Shown here: piece after piece, positions 51,807-60,724 of the stretch
Layout of the letters: each line of letters begins with the position of its first letter
How positions within the stretch are numbered: position 1 is the first letter of the stretch
NCBI GenBank assembly: GCA_023388715.1
Contig: JAEWFT010000024.1
Span: forward strand, 1 to 64,000
Length of the DNA stretch: 64,000 bases
Direction of reading: 5' to 3'
DNA from: Pseudomonadota bacterium
Lineage (GTDB): Bacteria > Pseudomonadota > Gammaproteobacteria > Xanthomonadales > Xanthomonadaceae
The notes under the pieces: generated by a model
Database searches by the model: none
What the model was told of the DNA's origin: nothing
Seen by the model: only the letters and a program-made list of their open reading frames with translations
Translations under genes and position numbers: made by a program

Positions 51807-51857
51807 GCGGTTGGCGCGTTCGGGTATAACCAGCGGATCGAATACCCGGAGCCCGTC

Positions 51858-52448
51858 ATGCGCCTGATCCTGACCGCCGCCCTCGCGCTTGCCTGCGCGG
51901 GGTGCACCACCGTGCCCGCCGCAGCGCCCGCCGACGCCTTCCTTGCCGGCATCGCCGCGCATTGCGGCAAGGCCTACGCCGGCCGCATCGTCGCCAACGA
52001 GCCCAAGCCAGCCACCCCGGACGCGTTCGAGGGCAAGGCCCTGGTGATGCACGTGCGTGGCTGCGAGGCGCCTGCCACCCGCATCGAGATCCCGTTCCAC
52101 GTCGGCGACGACCGCTCGCGCACGTGGATACTGACCCGCACCGCCACCGGCCTGCGCCTCAAGCACGACCACCGGCACGAGGACGGCACCCCGGACGCCA
52201 CCACGATGTACGGCGGCGACACCGCCAGCCCGGGCAGCGCGACGCGCCAGGAATTCCCGGTCGATGCCGAGTCGATCGCCACCTTCAGGCGCGAGGGCCT
52301 GAATGCGTCGCTGCAGAACACCTGGGCGATGGAAATCCACCCGACGATGTTCGCTTACGAACTCTCGCGCCCCGGCGGCCGCCTGTTCCGGGTGGAGTTC
52401 GACCTGACGCGCCCGGTGACCCCGCCGCCGACACCCTGGGGCTGGTAG
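51858..52448 (+). CDS. Putative lipoprotein of unknown function
   Basis: 196 aa. Signal MRLILTAALALACAGC with lipobox CAGC. The mature part contains HCGKAYAGRI, FEGKALVMHVRGC and an Asp/Thr-rich GTPDATTMYGGD segment. I do not recognise a catalytic motif; C38 and C72 of the precursor could form a disulfide. A TATAAC element at 51824 may be its -10. Convergent with the SIMPL-domain gene. Confidence 0.75.
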   Translation: MRLILTAALALACAGCTTVPAAAPADAFLAGIAAHCGKAYAGRIVANEPKPATPDAFEGKALVMHVRGCEAPATRIEIPFHVGDDRSRTWILTRTATGLRLKHDHRHEDGTPDATTMYGGDTASPGSATRQEFPVDAESIATFRREGLNASLQNTWAMEIHPTMFAYELSRPGGRLFRVEFDLTRPVTPPPTPWGW

Positions 52449-52464
52449 GCGGCGTACCCCGCGC

Positions 52465-53178
52465 CTATTTCAGGAAGTACTCGACGGTCGTCACCACGCG
52501 CACCGTCTTGACCTGAGGGCTGCCACGGTCGCGGTCGCTGATCGTGACCACCCCTTGGTTGGCGCTGCGGATGCCGCCGATGCGGGCGCCGGAATCCTTG
52601 GCGAACTGCTCGGCGGCCTTGCGCGCCTCGGCGGTGGCCTCGGCGATCAGCGCCGGCTTGATCCGGTTGAGCGAGGTGTAGCTGAATTCCGGGCCGCCGC
52701 CCATGCCGCCTTCGCCGCCTTCGCCGCCCAGCAGGATCCCGCGCGAGACCAGCTCGCCGCTGCGGCGCAGGACCTGCTGCGCCTTGGCGATGTCGGTGGT
52801 GCGCAGGGTGACCGTGGTCGAATAGCGGAAGCGCTCCGGCGGCCGGTTCTCGCCGTATGCCCAGGCCCAGCGATCCTCGAGCCGGGGCGGCGAGACGCTG
52901 ACTTCACCCTCGCCGAAGCCGGCGGCGCTGAAGAAGGCGCGGATGGCCGCGGTGTTGGCGTCGAGCCGGCGTTGCACGTCGGCCAGGTCGTTGCCGCCCA
53001 CCGAATGCGGCAGCGGCCACACCAGCAGGTTCGCCGGCACGTCCTGCTCGGCGCTGCCCTTGACGGTGACGTAGCGGTCCGCGGTGCGCAGCTGTGCCAT
53101 GCCCTGGGCGGCGAACCAGCCGGCGCCGACCAGGCCGATGGCCAGCACGATCGCGGCAAGGAGGAAGCGGTTCTGCAT
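52465..53178 (-). CDS. SIMPL-domain (DUF541) envelope protein
   Basis: 237 aa. N-terminal membrane anchor or signal (about 7-25), then a SIMPL/DUF541 domain: RYVTVKGSAEQDVPANL at its start and IGGIRSANQGVVTISDRD in the second half. Relatives such as YggE are periplasmic or membrane proteins linked to oxidative-stress phenotypes, but the activity is unknown. GAGGA lies eight bases before the ATG at 53178. A Gly-rich insert (GGEGGEGGMGGG) interrupts the domain. Confidence 0.85.
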   Translation of the reverse strand: MQNRFLLAAIVLAIGLVGAGWFAAQGMAQLRTADRYVTVKGSAEQDVPANLLVWPLPHSVGGNDLADVQRRLDANTAAIRAFFSAAGFGEGEVSVSPPRLEDRWAWAYGENRPPERFRYSTTVTLRTTDIAKAQQVLRRSGELVSRGILLGGEGGEGGMGGGPEFSYTSLNRIKPALIAEATAEARKAAEQFAKDSGARIGGIRSANQGVVTISDRDRGSPQVKTVRVVTTVEYFLK

Positions 53179-53288
53179 GGCGGAAATCCTCGGGGAAGCG
53201 CGCCGACGATACCGCGGCCACGCGCAACGGGCTTGAAACGGCGGCCATCGCCCGCACAATCGCCATCCCGCCGCGACTTTCCGAGCCC

Positions 53289-53633
53289 ATGCCGATCTAC
53301 GCCTTCGCCTGCGACGCCTGCGGCCACGCCTTCGACCGCCTGCAGAAGCTCTCCGATGCCGACCCCACGGCCTGCCCGGCCTGTGGCGCCGCTGGCCAGG
53401 TGCGCCGCCAGCTGACCGCGCCGCAGTTCCGGCTGGCGGGCGGCGGCTGGTACGAGACCGACTTCAAGAAGGACGGCGACAAGAAGCGCAACCTGGCGGG
53501 CGAGGGCGGGGAGGGCGCCAAGCCGGCCCCCGATGCTGCGAAGGCGGACGCCAAGCCTGCCGCGGCTCCTGCCACCGACGCAAAGCCCGCGGCCAAACCG
53601 GCCACGCCCAAGCCCGCTGCCAGCGCGGACTAG
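53289..53633 (+). CDS. FmdB-type zinc ribbon protein
   Basis: 114 aa. The first 45 residues are a zinc ribbon of the FmdB/CxxC_CxxC family: YAFACDACGHAF and CPACGAAG give two CxxC pairs. The remainder is a Lys/Ala/Pro-rich tail. Often encoded directly before aspS, as here (63 bases). The role is unknown; regulation of transcription has been proposed for relatives. Confidence 0.88.
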   Translation: MPIYAFACDACGHAFDRLQKLSDADPTACPACGAAGQVRRQLTAPQFRLAGGGWYETDFKKDGDKKRNLAGEGGEGAKPAPDAAKADAKPAAAPATDAKPAAKPATPKPAASAD

Positions 53634-53696
53634 CGCGGTAAACTAGGCGGCTCGCCAGCGTCCGCGCCGGCACGACCGCCAGTTCCGGAGCTTTCC

Positions 53697-55460
53697 ATGC
53701 GTACCCATTTCTGCGGCCTGATCGACGAGGCGTTGATCGGCCAGACCGTGACCCTGTGCGGCTGGGCCGACGTGGCCCGCAACATGGGCCAGATCGTCTT
53801 CATCGACCTGCGCGACCACGAGGGCATCGTGCAGGTCGTCGCCGAGCCCGATGCGGCCTTCGCAGGCGACGCCGACGTCATCGCCGCCGCCACGGCGGTG
53901 GGCTACGAGGACTGCCTGCGCATCACCGGCACCGTGCGCCGCCGCCAGTCGGTGAACGACAAAATCAAGACCGGGCAGGTGGAGATTGTCGCTACCCGCA
54001 TCGAGCTGCTCAACAAGGCCGAGCCGCTGCCGTTCCACCACCACGAGAACCCGGGCGAGGACATCCGCCTGAAGTACCGTTACCTCGACCTGCGCAGCCC
54101 CGCGATGCAGCGCAAGATGCGCACCCGCACGAAGCTGGTGAGCGCGCTGCGGCATTACCTCGATGCGCGCGGCTTCCAGGACATCGAGACCCCGATCCTG
54201 ACCAAGGCCACCCCCGAAGGTGCGCGCGACTTCCTGGTGCCGGCGCGCATGCATCCCGGCGAGTTCTACGCGCTGCCGCAGAGTCCCCAGCTGTTCAAGC
54301 AGATCCTGATGATGGCGGGCTTCGACCGCTACTACCAGATCGCCCGCTGCTTCCGCGACGAAGCCCTGCGCGCCGACCGCCAGCTCGAGTTCACCCAGCT
54401 CGACATGGAGTTCGCGTGGGTGGAAGAGCGCGACGTGCAGGAGCTGACCGAGGAAATGGTGCGCCACGTGTTCCGCGAGGTGGTGGGCGTCGCGCTGGCC
54501 TCCGAATTCCCGCGGATGACCTATGCCGAGGCGATGCGCCGCTACGGTTCCGACAAGCCGGACCTGCGCATCGCGCTGGAGCTGGTCGACGTGGCCGAGC
54601 TGGTGAAGGAGTGCGAGTTCGCGGTGTTCAGCGGCGCCGCCAACGATCCCGGTGGACGCGTCGCCGCGCTGCGCATCCCGGGCGGCGCGACATTGAGCCG
54701 CAAGCAGATCGACGAGTACGCCGCGCACGCCGCCAAGTACGGCGCTAAGGGCCTGGCCTACGCGAAGATCGACGAGACGGGCGCGGTGAATTCGCCGGTG
54801 GCCAAGTTCTTCGCCGAGGGTGCGTTCGAGGCGCTGCTCGGGCACGTCGGCGCCGGCAACGGCGACATCGTGTTCTTTGGGGCCGGCAGCTACAACAAGG
54901 TGTCCGACTTCATGGGCGCGGTGCGGCTCAAGGCGGGCAAGGACTTCAGCCTGGTGCAGGACGTGTGGGCGCCGCTGTGGGTCACCGATTTCCCGATGTT
55001 CGAGTGGGACGAAGACGAGCAGCGCTTCGTGGCCCTGCATCATCCGTTCACCGCGCCGGCCGTGGACTCCATCGAAGACCTGCGCGCGAACGCGAAGACC
55101 GCGGTGTCGCGCGGCTACGACATGGTGCTCAACGGCAACGAGATCGGCGGTGGCTCGATCCGCATCCATCGCCCGCAGATGCAGGCCGCGGTGTTCGACC
55201 TGCTGGGGATCGGCGCCGAGGAACAGCAGGCCAAGTTCGGCTTCCTGCTGGACGCGCTCAAGTACGGCGCGCCGCCGCATGGCGGGATCGCCTTCGGCAT
55301 CGACCGCATCGCCGCGCTGATGGCCGGCACCGACTCGATCCGCGACGTGATCGCCTTCCCCAAGACCACCGGCGCGCAGTGCCTGATGACCGATGCGCCG
55401 TCGCCCATCGCGGATGCGCAGCTGGCCGAAGTGCACGTGAGGGTGCGCAGCCCCGCCTGA
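53697..55460 (+). CDS. aspS: Aspartyl-tRNA synthetase AspS
   Basis: 587 aa class II synthetase (E. coli 590). OB-fold anticodon domain (1-105), catalytic core with FDRYYQIARCFRDEALRADRQ (motif 2), the bacterial GAD insertion (about 285-415), and motif 3 GIAFGIDRIAALMAG. Candidate -10 TAAACT at 53639-53644. Directly followed by a branched palindromic element. Confidence 0.97.
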   Translation: MRTHFCGLIDEALIGQTVTLCGWADVARNMGQIVFIDLRDHEGIVQVVAEPDAAFAGDADVIAAATAVGYEDCLRITGTVRRRQSVNDKIKTGQVEIVATRIELLNKAEPLPFHHHENPGEDIRLKYRYLDLRSPAMQRKMRTRTKLVSALRHYLDARGFQDIETPILTKATPEGARDFLVPARMHPGEFYALPQSPQLFKQILMMAGFDRYYQIARCFRDEALRADRQLEFTQLDMEFAWVEERDVQELTEEMVRHVFREVVGVALASEFPRMTYAEAMRRYGSDKPDLRIALELVDVAELVKECEFAVFSGAANDPGGRVAALRIPGGATLSRKQIDEYAAHAAKYGAKGLAYAKIDETGAVNSPVAKFFAEGAFEALLGHVGAGNGDIVFFGAGSYNKVSDFMGAVRLKAGKDFSLVQDVWAPLWVTDFPMFEWDEDEQRFVALHHPFTAPAVDSIEDLRANAKTAVSRGYDMVLNGNEIGGGSIRIHRPQMQAAVFDLLGIGAEEQQAKFGFLLDALKYGAPPHGGIAFGIDRIAALMAGTDSIRDVIAFPKTTGAQCLMTDAPSPIADAQLAEVHVRVRSPA

Positions 55461-55565
55461 TGGGCGCTGGCGGGGCTCTGCTACCCGACGCGTGCGAACA
55501 TCCTGTTCGACGCGTCGCCGCAGGCCATCCATGGCCTGCTTTCCGCAGTGCCCCGCCAGCACCCA
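55461..55565. repeat. Branched palindromic element (three-way junction)
   Basis: An outer stem is formed by TGGGCGCTGGCGGGGC (55461-55476) and GCCCCGCCAGCACCCA (55550-55565), 15 of 16 paired, extended inward by CTGC/GCAG after one mismatch. Inside lie two hairpins: CGACGCGT-g-CGAACA with TGTTCGACGCGTCG (14 pairs, one bulge), and GCAGGCCA with TGGCCTGC. It occupies nearly the whole aspS-GNAT gap and starts on the base after the aspS stop. Confidence 0.8.
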
Positions 55566-55577
55566 TCTTCCGCTGAT

Positions 55578-56105
55578 ATGAGCAACGCAGCCATCCGCCG
55601 CGCCGAGCCCGCCGACGCCGCCCTGCTGGCGGACCTCGGTGTGGCCACCTTCGTCGAGACCTTCGGACACCTCTACACGCCGCAGGACCTGCAGGCGTTC
55701 CTGGAGGACAGTCACAGCGCCGCGGCGTACACCAGGGTGCTTGCGGATCCGGCGTACGCGCTGTGGATCGCGGAGCGTGATGGCGAGGCGGTTGGCTACG
55801 CCCAGGCCGGCCCCTGCGGGCTGCCGCACCCCGAGGCCAGCCCCGCGGATGGCGAACTCAAGCGCCTGTACGTGCGCGCCGACGCGCAGGGCGCCGGCAT
55901 CGGTGAAGCGCTGCTGCGGCAGGCGCTGGCCTGGCTGGAACGCGACGGGCCACGCATCCTGTGGATCAGCGTGTGGTCGGAAAACTTCGGCGCCCAGCGC
56001 TTCTACGCACGCCACGGCTTCACCTTCGCCGGCGAGTACGAATTCATCGTCGGCGCGCAGCGCGACCGCGAGTTCATGTTCCGCCGCCTCCCGCGCCAAG
56101 CATAA
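55578..56105 (+). CDS. GNAT family N-acetyltransferase
   Basis: 175 aa. Acetyl-CoA-binding region LKRLYVRADAQGAGIGEALL carries the (R/Q)xxGxG/A motif of GNAT enzymes, followed by VWSENFGAQRFYARHGF. Substrate unknown: a small amine or protein N terminus. The ATG at 55578 gives the usual N terminus (IRRAEPADAALLADL); an upstream in-frame start would run into the palindrome. Confidence 0.88.
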   Translation: MSNAAIRRAEPADAALLADLGVATFVETFGHLYTPQDLQAFLEDSHSAAAYTRVLADPAYALWIAERDGEAVGYAQAGPCGLPHPEASPADGELKRLYVRADAQGAGIGEALLRQALAWLERDGPRILWISVWSENFGAQRFYARHGFTFAGEYEFIVGAQRDREFMFRRLPRQA

Positions 56106-56130
56106 AAAACGGCCCGGTTGCCCGGGCCGT
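56104..56130 (-). terminator. Intrinsic terminator of the subtilisin gene
   Basis: On the minus strand ACGGCCCGG, loop GCAA, CCGGGCCGT followed by a run of T. It overlaps the end of the GNAT gene by two bases and lies 28 bases past the protease stop. Confidence 0.9.
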
Positions 56131-56158
56131 CCATGCGACGTCCGTGTCGCAGGGGAAG

Positions 56159-58648
56159 TCAGTCTTCTGCGCTGCGATAGGCGGCGGCAAAGCGGCCGGC
56201 GGCGACCGCGTAGGCCGCGCGGGTGACGGTCTTGCCGGGGTCGAAGTAGGCACGCAGGGTCGGCTGCAGGTCGAACGGTCCCTGGGTCACCGCGAAGCGC
56301 GCATTGATCACGCCCTGGTCGAGTGCCGCCTGCACGTAGCCACGCAGGGCGGGGGAGATGGTGCCCGCGTCCTCGATCGGAATCCGCTTGCCGTCGTAGA
56401 AGGCGGTGAGCGGGCCCTCGAAGGAGGTCGCCTGCGCCTGCATGCCGAGCGCCTGCACCAGCGAGTAGGCCAGGCTGACCCGGGTCACCGCATCGTTGGG
56501 GCGGAACTTGCCGTCGACCGTGCCCATGATCCCGTGTTGGGCATGCGTCAGGTCGCGCAGCGAGGCGCCACGGGCGACCGCGGCTTCGGCGTAGGCATAG
56601 GCGGGGTGGGTCGATCCGATGTCGCTGAAGCTGCTGCGCCCGTCGAAGGGCAGCGCCTGGCGCACGTTGGCGCCCATCACCAGGTACTGGGCCAGTTCGC
56701 CGCGCTTGATCGCCTGGTCCGGACGGAAGGAGCGGTCGGAGTAGCCGTCCACCAGCCGGTTGGCCACCGCGTACTCGATCGCCTGCCGCGCCGGATGCGA
56801 GGCGACGTCGCCCATGCCGGTGTAGCCGCCGCTCTTGGTGAAGCTGACATCCACGTTGACGGTGCCCGGGGCGGCGTAGCCGTTGGTGACCTTCAGCGGA
56901 TCCAGCGATTGCCCGGACAGCGACCCGATCCCGCGCACGGTGACGTACCAGGTCCCGGGCTTGCCGGGTGCGCCGGTGGTGATCGCGCCGTCGTTGCCGG
57001 CCACCGGGGCGGGAATGCCGATCGAGGAGCCGTAGCGGTTGCCGTCCGGGTCGATCAGGACGATGGCGACGGTCTGCAGGGTGCTCGCGTGCGCCTTCAC
57101 CCAGGCGACGTCGCTGCCCACCTCGAACGGCACCGACTCGACCGTCCCGACCGGCGAGAAGTCGATCGGATAGGTGGTCGGCGCGCTCTCCGGGCCGAGC
57201 ACGGCATTGGCATTGAATTCCAGCAGCGAGCTGACGGTGCCGCCCCAGCCGTCGCGGGTGCGGGACGCTTCCGCCACCGCGGCGTAGGCATTGACGTGGC
57301 CGGCGCCGGCTTCCCACGGCAGGCGCGCGGTCATGTTGGTGGCGGTGCGCTCGAGGATGTCCTTGACCTGGTCCGGAGTCAGGTGCGGGTTGGCCTCCAG
57401 CATCAGCGCGACGATGCCCGCGACGTGCGGGGTCGCCATCGAGGTGCCGCTCATGTGGCTGTAGAAGGGCACGTGCGCCGGATCCAGGTTGGCGACGTCC
57501 TGCTCGGTGGACAGGTAGTGCAGCGAGCCGCCAATGGTGCGGGTGGAGACGATGTCGACCCCGGTGGCGACGATGGTGGGCTCGTTGAAGTAGGTCCACT
57601 GGCGGCCATCGGGCATCGTGAAGCTGCCGAACTCGCCGCGCTTGCCGCGCGAGGAGAAGCTGGTGAGCACGCCGTCCTTCTCGCCGGCGCCCACCGAGAT
57701 CACCCACGGCGCCTGCGCGTACGGGTTGTGGGTGTCCTCGCCCGGCCCCTCGTTGCCGGCGGCGAACACGCTGACGATGCCGCGCTTGTACAGCTCGTAG
57801 GTGGCGACGTTGACCGGGTTGAGCGGATCGAACTTGCCGCTGCTGCCCCAGGAGTTGCTGGTGACGCGGATCGGGTGCTGGTAGCTGAACTGGTTGGTGG
57901 CCGCGTAGTCGAGGCCGCCCACCGCATCGAGGATGAACAGCACCGCGCCGGAGCCATAGCCCACCAGGTGCGCGCCCGGTGCCACGCCGCGGTACAGGCC
58001 GTTGGACTTGGCCCCGGTGCCGCCGATGGTGCCGGCGCAGTGGGTGCCGTGGCCCGAGCCCCAGTCGGTGTTGGGGATGCCTTCGAGGTAGCTGATCGGC
58101 AGCATGCTGTCGAGCGAGTTCAGATTGGTGGCGCCCTGCGCGTTCTGCACCAGGTGGTTGCCGAACTTGATGTCGTCATGGGTGCCATCGACGCCCGAGT
58201 CGTTGACCAGCACGGTCACCCCGGCGCCGCTGAACGGGATCGCGCGGTGGTAATCGGCGGGGTTGTCCACGGCGCGGGCGGCGCCGGACATTTCGCGCGC
58301 TTCCTTGTTCATGTAGCGCAGCGGGGCGTTGAACCAGATCGAGGCGACGTCGTCGCGCTGCGCCAGCGCGCGGATCTCCGCCGGCGTGGCCAGCGCGCCG
58401 GCGATCGGCAGGGTGCGCATGGTGAGTCCCTGCTCGATGCCGAGCGACTTCAGCACGCCGAGCTGGGCCGCGCTGACCGGCACCGACTGCTTGTAGGTGA
58501 TCACCACCTGCAGGTTTTCGGTGGCGCCGGCGGCGGCCATCTTCGCCACCAGTTGCGGGTCGAGGTGGGCGTCGGCCAAGGCCATCCCGCTGGCGAGCAG
58601 GCCTGCGGCGAGTGCGGAGATGCGGATCATGCAGCGTGCGAGTGACAT
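56159..58648 (-). CDS. Secreted S8 subtilisin-like protease with SLH repeats
   Basis: 829 aa. Signal peptide (about 1-25), inhibitor-like propeptide, S8 domain with the triad Asp150 (NDSGVDG), His200 (GSGHGTHCAG) and Ser403 (GTSMATPHVAG), and oxyanion Asn in FAAGNEGPG. A beta-rich region (about 475-605) follows, then three SLH-like repeats: 612-660 with GYSDRSFRPDQAIKRGELA, 672-735 with GKFRPNDAVTRVSLA, and 762-825 with YFDPGKTVTRAAYA. SLH repeats bind cell-wall polymers in Gram-positives and Deinococcus, so they are unusual here. Ribosome-binding site AGGAG eight bases before the ATG. Confidence 0.93.
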   Translation of the reverse strand: MSLARCMIRISALAAGLLASGMALADAHLDPQLVAKMAAAGATENLQVVITYKQSVPVSAAQLGVLKSLGIEQGLTMRTLPIAGALATPAEIRALAQRDDVASIWFNAPLRYMNKEAREMSGAARAVDNPADYHRAIPFSGAGVTVLVNDSGVDGTHDDIKFGNHLVQNAQGATNLNSLDSMLPISYLEGIPNTDWGSGHGTHCAGTIGGTGAKSNGLYRGVAPGAHLVGYGSGAVLFILDAVGGLDYAATNQFSYQHPIRVTSNSWGSSGKFDPLNPVNVATYELYKRGIVSVFAAGNEGPGEDTHNPYAQAPWVISVGAGEKDGVLTSFSSRGKRGEFGSFTMPDGRQWTYFNEPTIVATGVDIVSTRTIGGSLHYLSTEQDVANLDPAHVPFYSHMSGTSMATPHVAGIVALMLEANPHLTPDQVKDILERTATNMTARLPWEAGAGHVNAYAAVAEASRTRDGWGGTVSSLLEFNANAVLGPESAPTTYPIDFSPVGTVESVPFEVGSDVAWVKAHASTLQTVAIVLIDPDGNRYGSSIGIPAPVAGNDGAITTGAPGKPGTWYVTVRGIGSLSGQSLDPLKVTNGYAAPGTVNVDVSFTKSGGYTGMGDVASHPARQAIEYAVANRLVDGYSDRSFRPDQAIKRGELAQYLVMGANVRQALPFDGRSSFSDIGSTHPAYAYAEAAVARGASLRDLTHAQHGIMGTVDGKFRPNDAVTRVSLAYSLVQALGMQAQATSFEGPLTAFYDGKRIPIEDAGTISPALRGYVQAALDQGVINARFAVTQGPFDLQPTLRAYFDPGKTVTRAAYAVAAGRFAAAYRSAED

Positions 58649-58673
58649 GGGGTGCTCCTGGGGGAAGCCCGGC

Positions 58674-58821
58674 GTGCGGGGTTGCAGCCATCTTCGGCAT
58701 CGCCGCGAACCCGCACATCGGGGAACGCCTTCAGCGGCAAGGGTGGAAAACCCCCAGGCGCCACATGGTCGGCGCGACCCGCTTCACCGCTTTGGGTGGC
58801 AATGCCCACGGCGCCTGGGGG
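58674..58821. repeat. Structured intergenic region with long inverted repeats
   Basis: In the 286-nt gap between divergent genes: GTGCGGG-g-TT (58674-58683) pairs with AACCCGCAC (58708-58716), and CCCCCAGGCGCC (58751-58762) pairs perfectly with GGCGCCTGGGGG (58810-58821) across 47 bases that hold a small GGTCG/CGACC hairpin and a GTGG/CCAC hairpin. No promoter stands out in the remainder of the gap. Confidence 0.65.
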
Positions 58822-58934
58822 AAATCCCCCATGCCGCTCGTCGCCGGATGCGGCAGTCTTCACGTGGGCAATGCGTTCGCCGGCGCTAGCCTCGGCTTGC
58901 GCGGATCCGCCGCTTCTCCAGAGGGCTTGCAACC

Positions 58935-59768
58935 ATGTTTCGCTCGCTTGCAGTGATCGCGTCCACCCTGTTGCTGTCCCTGTGCGCGCCCATCGCGTCC
59001 GCGCAGGTGCAGCCGGTGCAGGTCGACGTTTCCGGCACGACCGCCACCGCCACCATCGGCAGTCCGCTGCACCCGCTGGCGGAAGTCATCCTTGAATTCG
59101 ACAATCCGGTCGGCCTGAGCGCCGCCAGCCTGGGCCTCAGCGCCCGGCTGGTGAACATCGCGGATCCGGCGCTGCTGGCGCGGCTGCCCGACGTCCAACT
59201 CAACCCGCTCAGCGGCAGCTTCCCGCTGATGGTCACGATCGAGCCGCCGGCCGCCGGCGGGCTTGCCTTCCGCACGGTGCGGGTCGAGGTGCATACCCAT
59301 GCCCTGGAGTACTCGATCGGCAGTTCCTACCGCCTGTTCAAGGCGCCGCTCAACGGTGCGTTCACCGACATCACCGACGAGATCGCCTCCGGCTCGATCC
59401 GGGCACGCGGCACCACCGGTGGCTTCTCGCAGTTCCTGGTCCTGACCGACCTGCGCGAGACCGACGGGGTGGTGGCGAACAAGCTCACCAACTTGCGGGC
59501 GCGGATCGACGCGCTGCCGCTGGCCGAACAGCCCGCCTTCGACGCGCTGGCCGATGCAGCGCAGGCCGCCGTGGGGCGGGGCGACTACGCCGCCGCCATC
59601 GCCAACGTGCGCGGCGCCGCCCAGCGTGCGCGCGAGCGCGCGGCTGCCGGCGCCCTGTCCAGCCAGTGGCGCGCGACCCGTGACGCCGTGAACCAGGCTG
59701 GCGACGTCGTTGCCGCCGCGCGCACCCTCGAGTTCAGCATCGCCTACCTGCGCGACTTCGGCCCCTAG
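58935..59768 (+). CDS. Secreted protein of unknown function
   Basis: 277 aa. Clear Sec signal peptide MFRSLAVIASTLLLSLCAPIASAQ. The mature protein begins with a beta-rich domain (about 25-160) and ends in an Ala-rich helical part (about 165-277). I recognise no catalytic motif. It lies divergent from the subtilisin gene and 68 bases before the FHA-GAF gene; the neighbourhood suggests an envelope role but shows no function. Confidence 0.8.
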   Translation: MFRSLAVIASTLLLSLCAPIASAQVQPVQVDVSGTTATATIGSPLHPLAEVILEFDNPVGLSAASLGLSARLVNIADPALLARLPDVQLNPLSGSFPLMVTIEPPAAGGLAFRTVRVEVHTHALEYSIGSSYRLFKAPLNGAFTDITDEIASGSIRARGTTGGFSQFLVLTDLRETDGVVANKLTNLRARIDALPLAEQPAFDALADAAQAAVGRGDYAAAIANVRGAAQRARERAAAGALSSQWRATRDAVNQAGDVVAAARTLEFSIAYLRDFGP

Positions 59769-59836
59769 GCCGCCCACGCGCCGGAGGGCGCACCCCGCAT
59801 CTCGCCTGCGCCCGCGCGCCGTGTGAAGATGCGGGG

Positions 59837-60724
59837 ATGTCGCTGCAGGCCCGCCTGATCGCCTATCCACCGGACGAAGCCGCCGTGCAGCGCTGGATCC
59901 CGGCGGGCGGAGCGCTGAGAGTCGGTCGCGCACCCGGCTGCGACCTGGTGATCGAGCACCCCTCGGTGTCGCGCGCACATGCCGAACTCCGAGATGAAAA
60001 CGGCGCCTGGCGCCTGCGCGACCTCGACAGCAAGAACGGCAGCTTCGTCGACGGCGCGCGGGTGGGCGAGGTGGCGCTGGCGCCGCCGTGCTGGCTGCGG
60101 ATCGGCGACGTCCACTGCGAGTTCGGCGTCTTCGATGCGATGCAGGCGGCCAATGCCGAGGCGCGCGCGCTCACCCGCCGCGCGCAGTCGGCGGTGCTGC
60201 TGCGCGAGGTCGCCGGGCATGGCCGGGTGGAAGGCATGCTCGACGAGGTGCTGCGCGGCGTTCTTGAGCTGTCGGGCTGCACGCGCGGATTCCTGTTGCT
60301 GGCGGAAGGCGAGGATTACGTGGTCGCCGCCCGCCGCTCGCTGGAGCCTGGCGCGTTCGCCGCGCGCGCGTTCACCGGCAGTGTCGGCGCGGTGCAGCGC
60401 GCGCTCGCGCGCCGGCGCCCGCTTGCGGTCAATCATGTCGACAGCGAGCCGTGGCTGGCGGGGCGGGCCTCGGTCGTGGGGCAGGGGCTGCAGAGCCTGG
60501 TGTGCGTGCCGCTGCTGGATGGCGAGCGCGTGCTGGGCGCCGTCTACGCCGACCGCACCGAGCCCGGCGAGCCCATCACCCAGCTCGACCTCGACCTGCT
60601 TGGCGCGTTTGCGGAAAGCGCGGCGGTGTACGTGCTGGCGGGGCGGGCGATGGCGGCGCTGGATCGCGCGCCGCGCTGGAACACCATCGTCTCGCAACAT
60701 CGCGCCGCGGATCAGCGCGCGTGA
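59837..60724 (+). CDS. FHA-GAF domain protein
   Basis: 295 aa cytosolic protein. FHA domain (about 20-95) with LRVGRAPGCDLVI, HPSVSRAHAEL and DLDSKNGSFVDG, the phosphothreonine-binding residues Arg, Ser and Asn all present. A GAF domain follows (about 125-275). The FHA part probably binds a phosphorylated site on the kinase encoded next; the GAF part may sense a small molecule. GTGA overlap with the kinase gene supports a common operon. Confidence 0.9.
   Translation: MSLQARLIAYPPDEAAVQRWIPAGGALRVGRAPGCDLVIEHPSVSRAHAELRDENGAWRLRDLDSKNGSFVDGARVGEVALAPPCWLRIGDVHCEFGVFDAMQAANAEARALTRRAQSAVLLREVAGHGRVEGMLDEVLRGVLELSGCTRGFLLLAEGEDYVVAARRSLEPGAFAARAFTGSVGAVQRALARRRPLAVNHVDSEPWLAGRASVVGQGLQSLVCVPLLDGERVLGAVYADRTEPGEPITQLDLDLLGAFAESAAVYVLAGRAMAALDRAPRWNTIVSQHRAADQRA

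Noticed and set aside
53643..57707. A minus-strand frame of about 1350 codons across aspS and the protease
   Set aside because: It is antisense or out of frame to aspS and the S8 gene, both of which carry intact catalytic motifs; composition is Arg/Ala/His-rich as in shadow frames.
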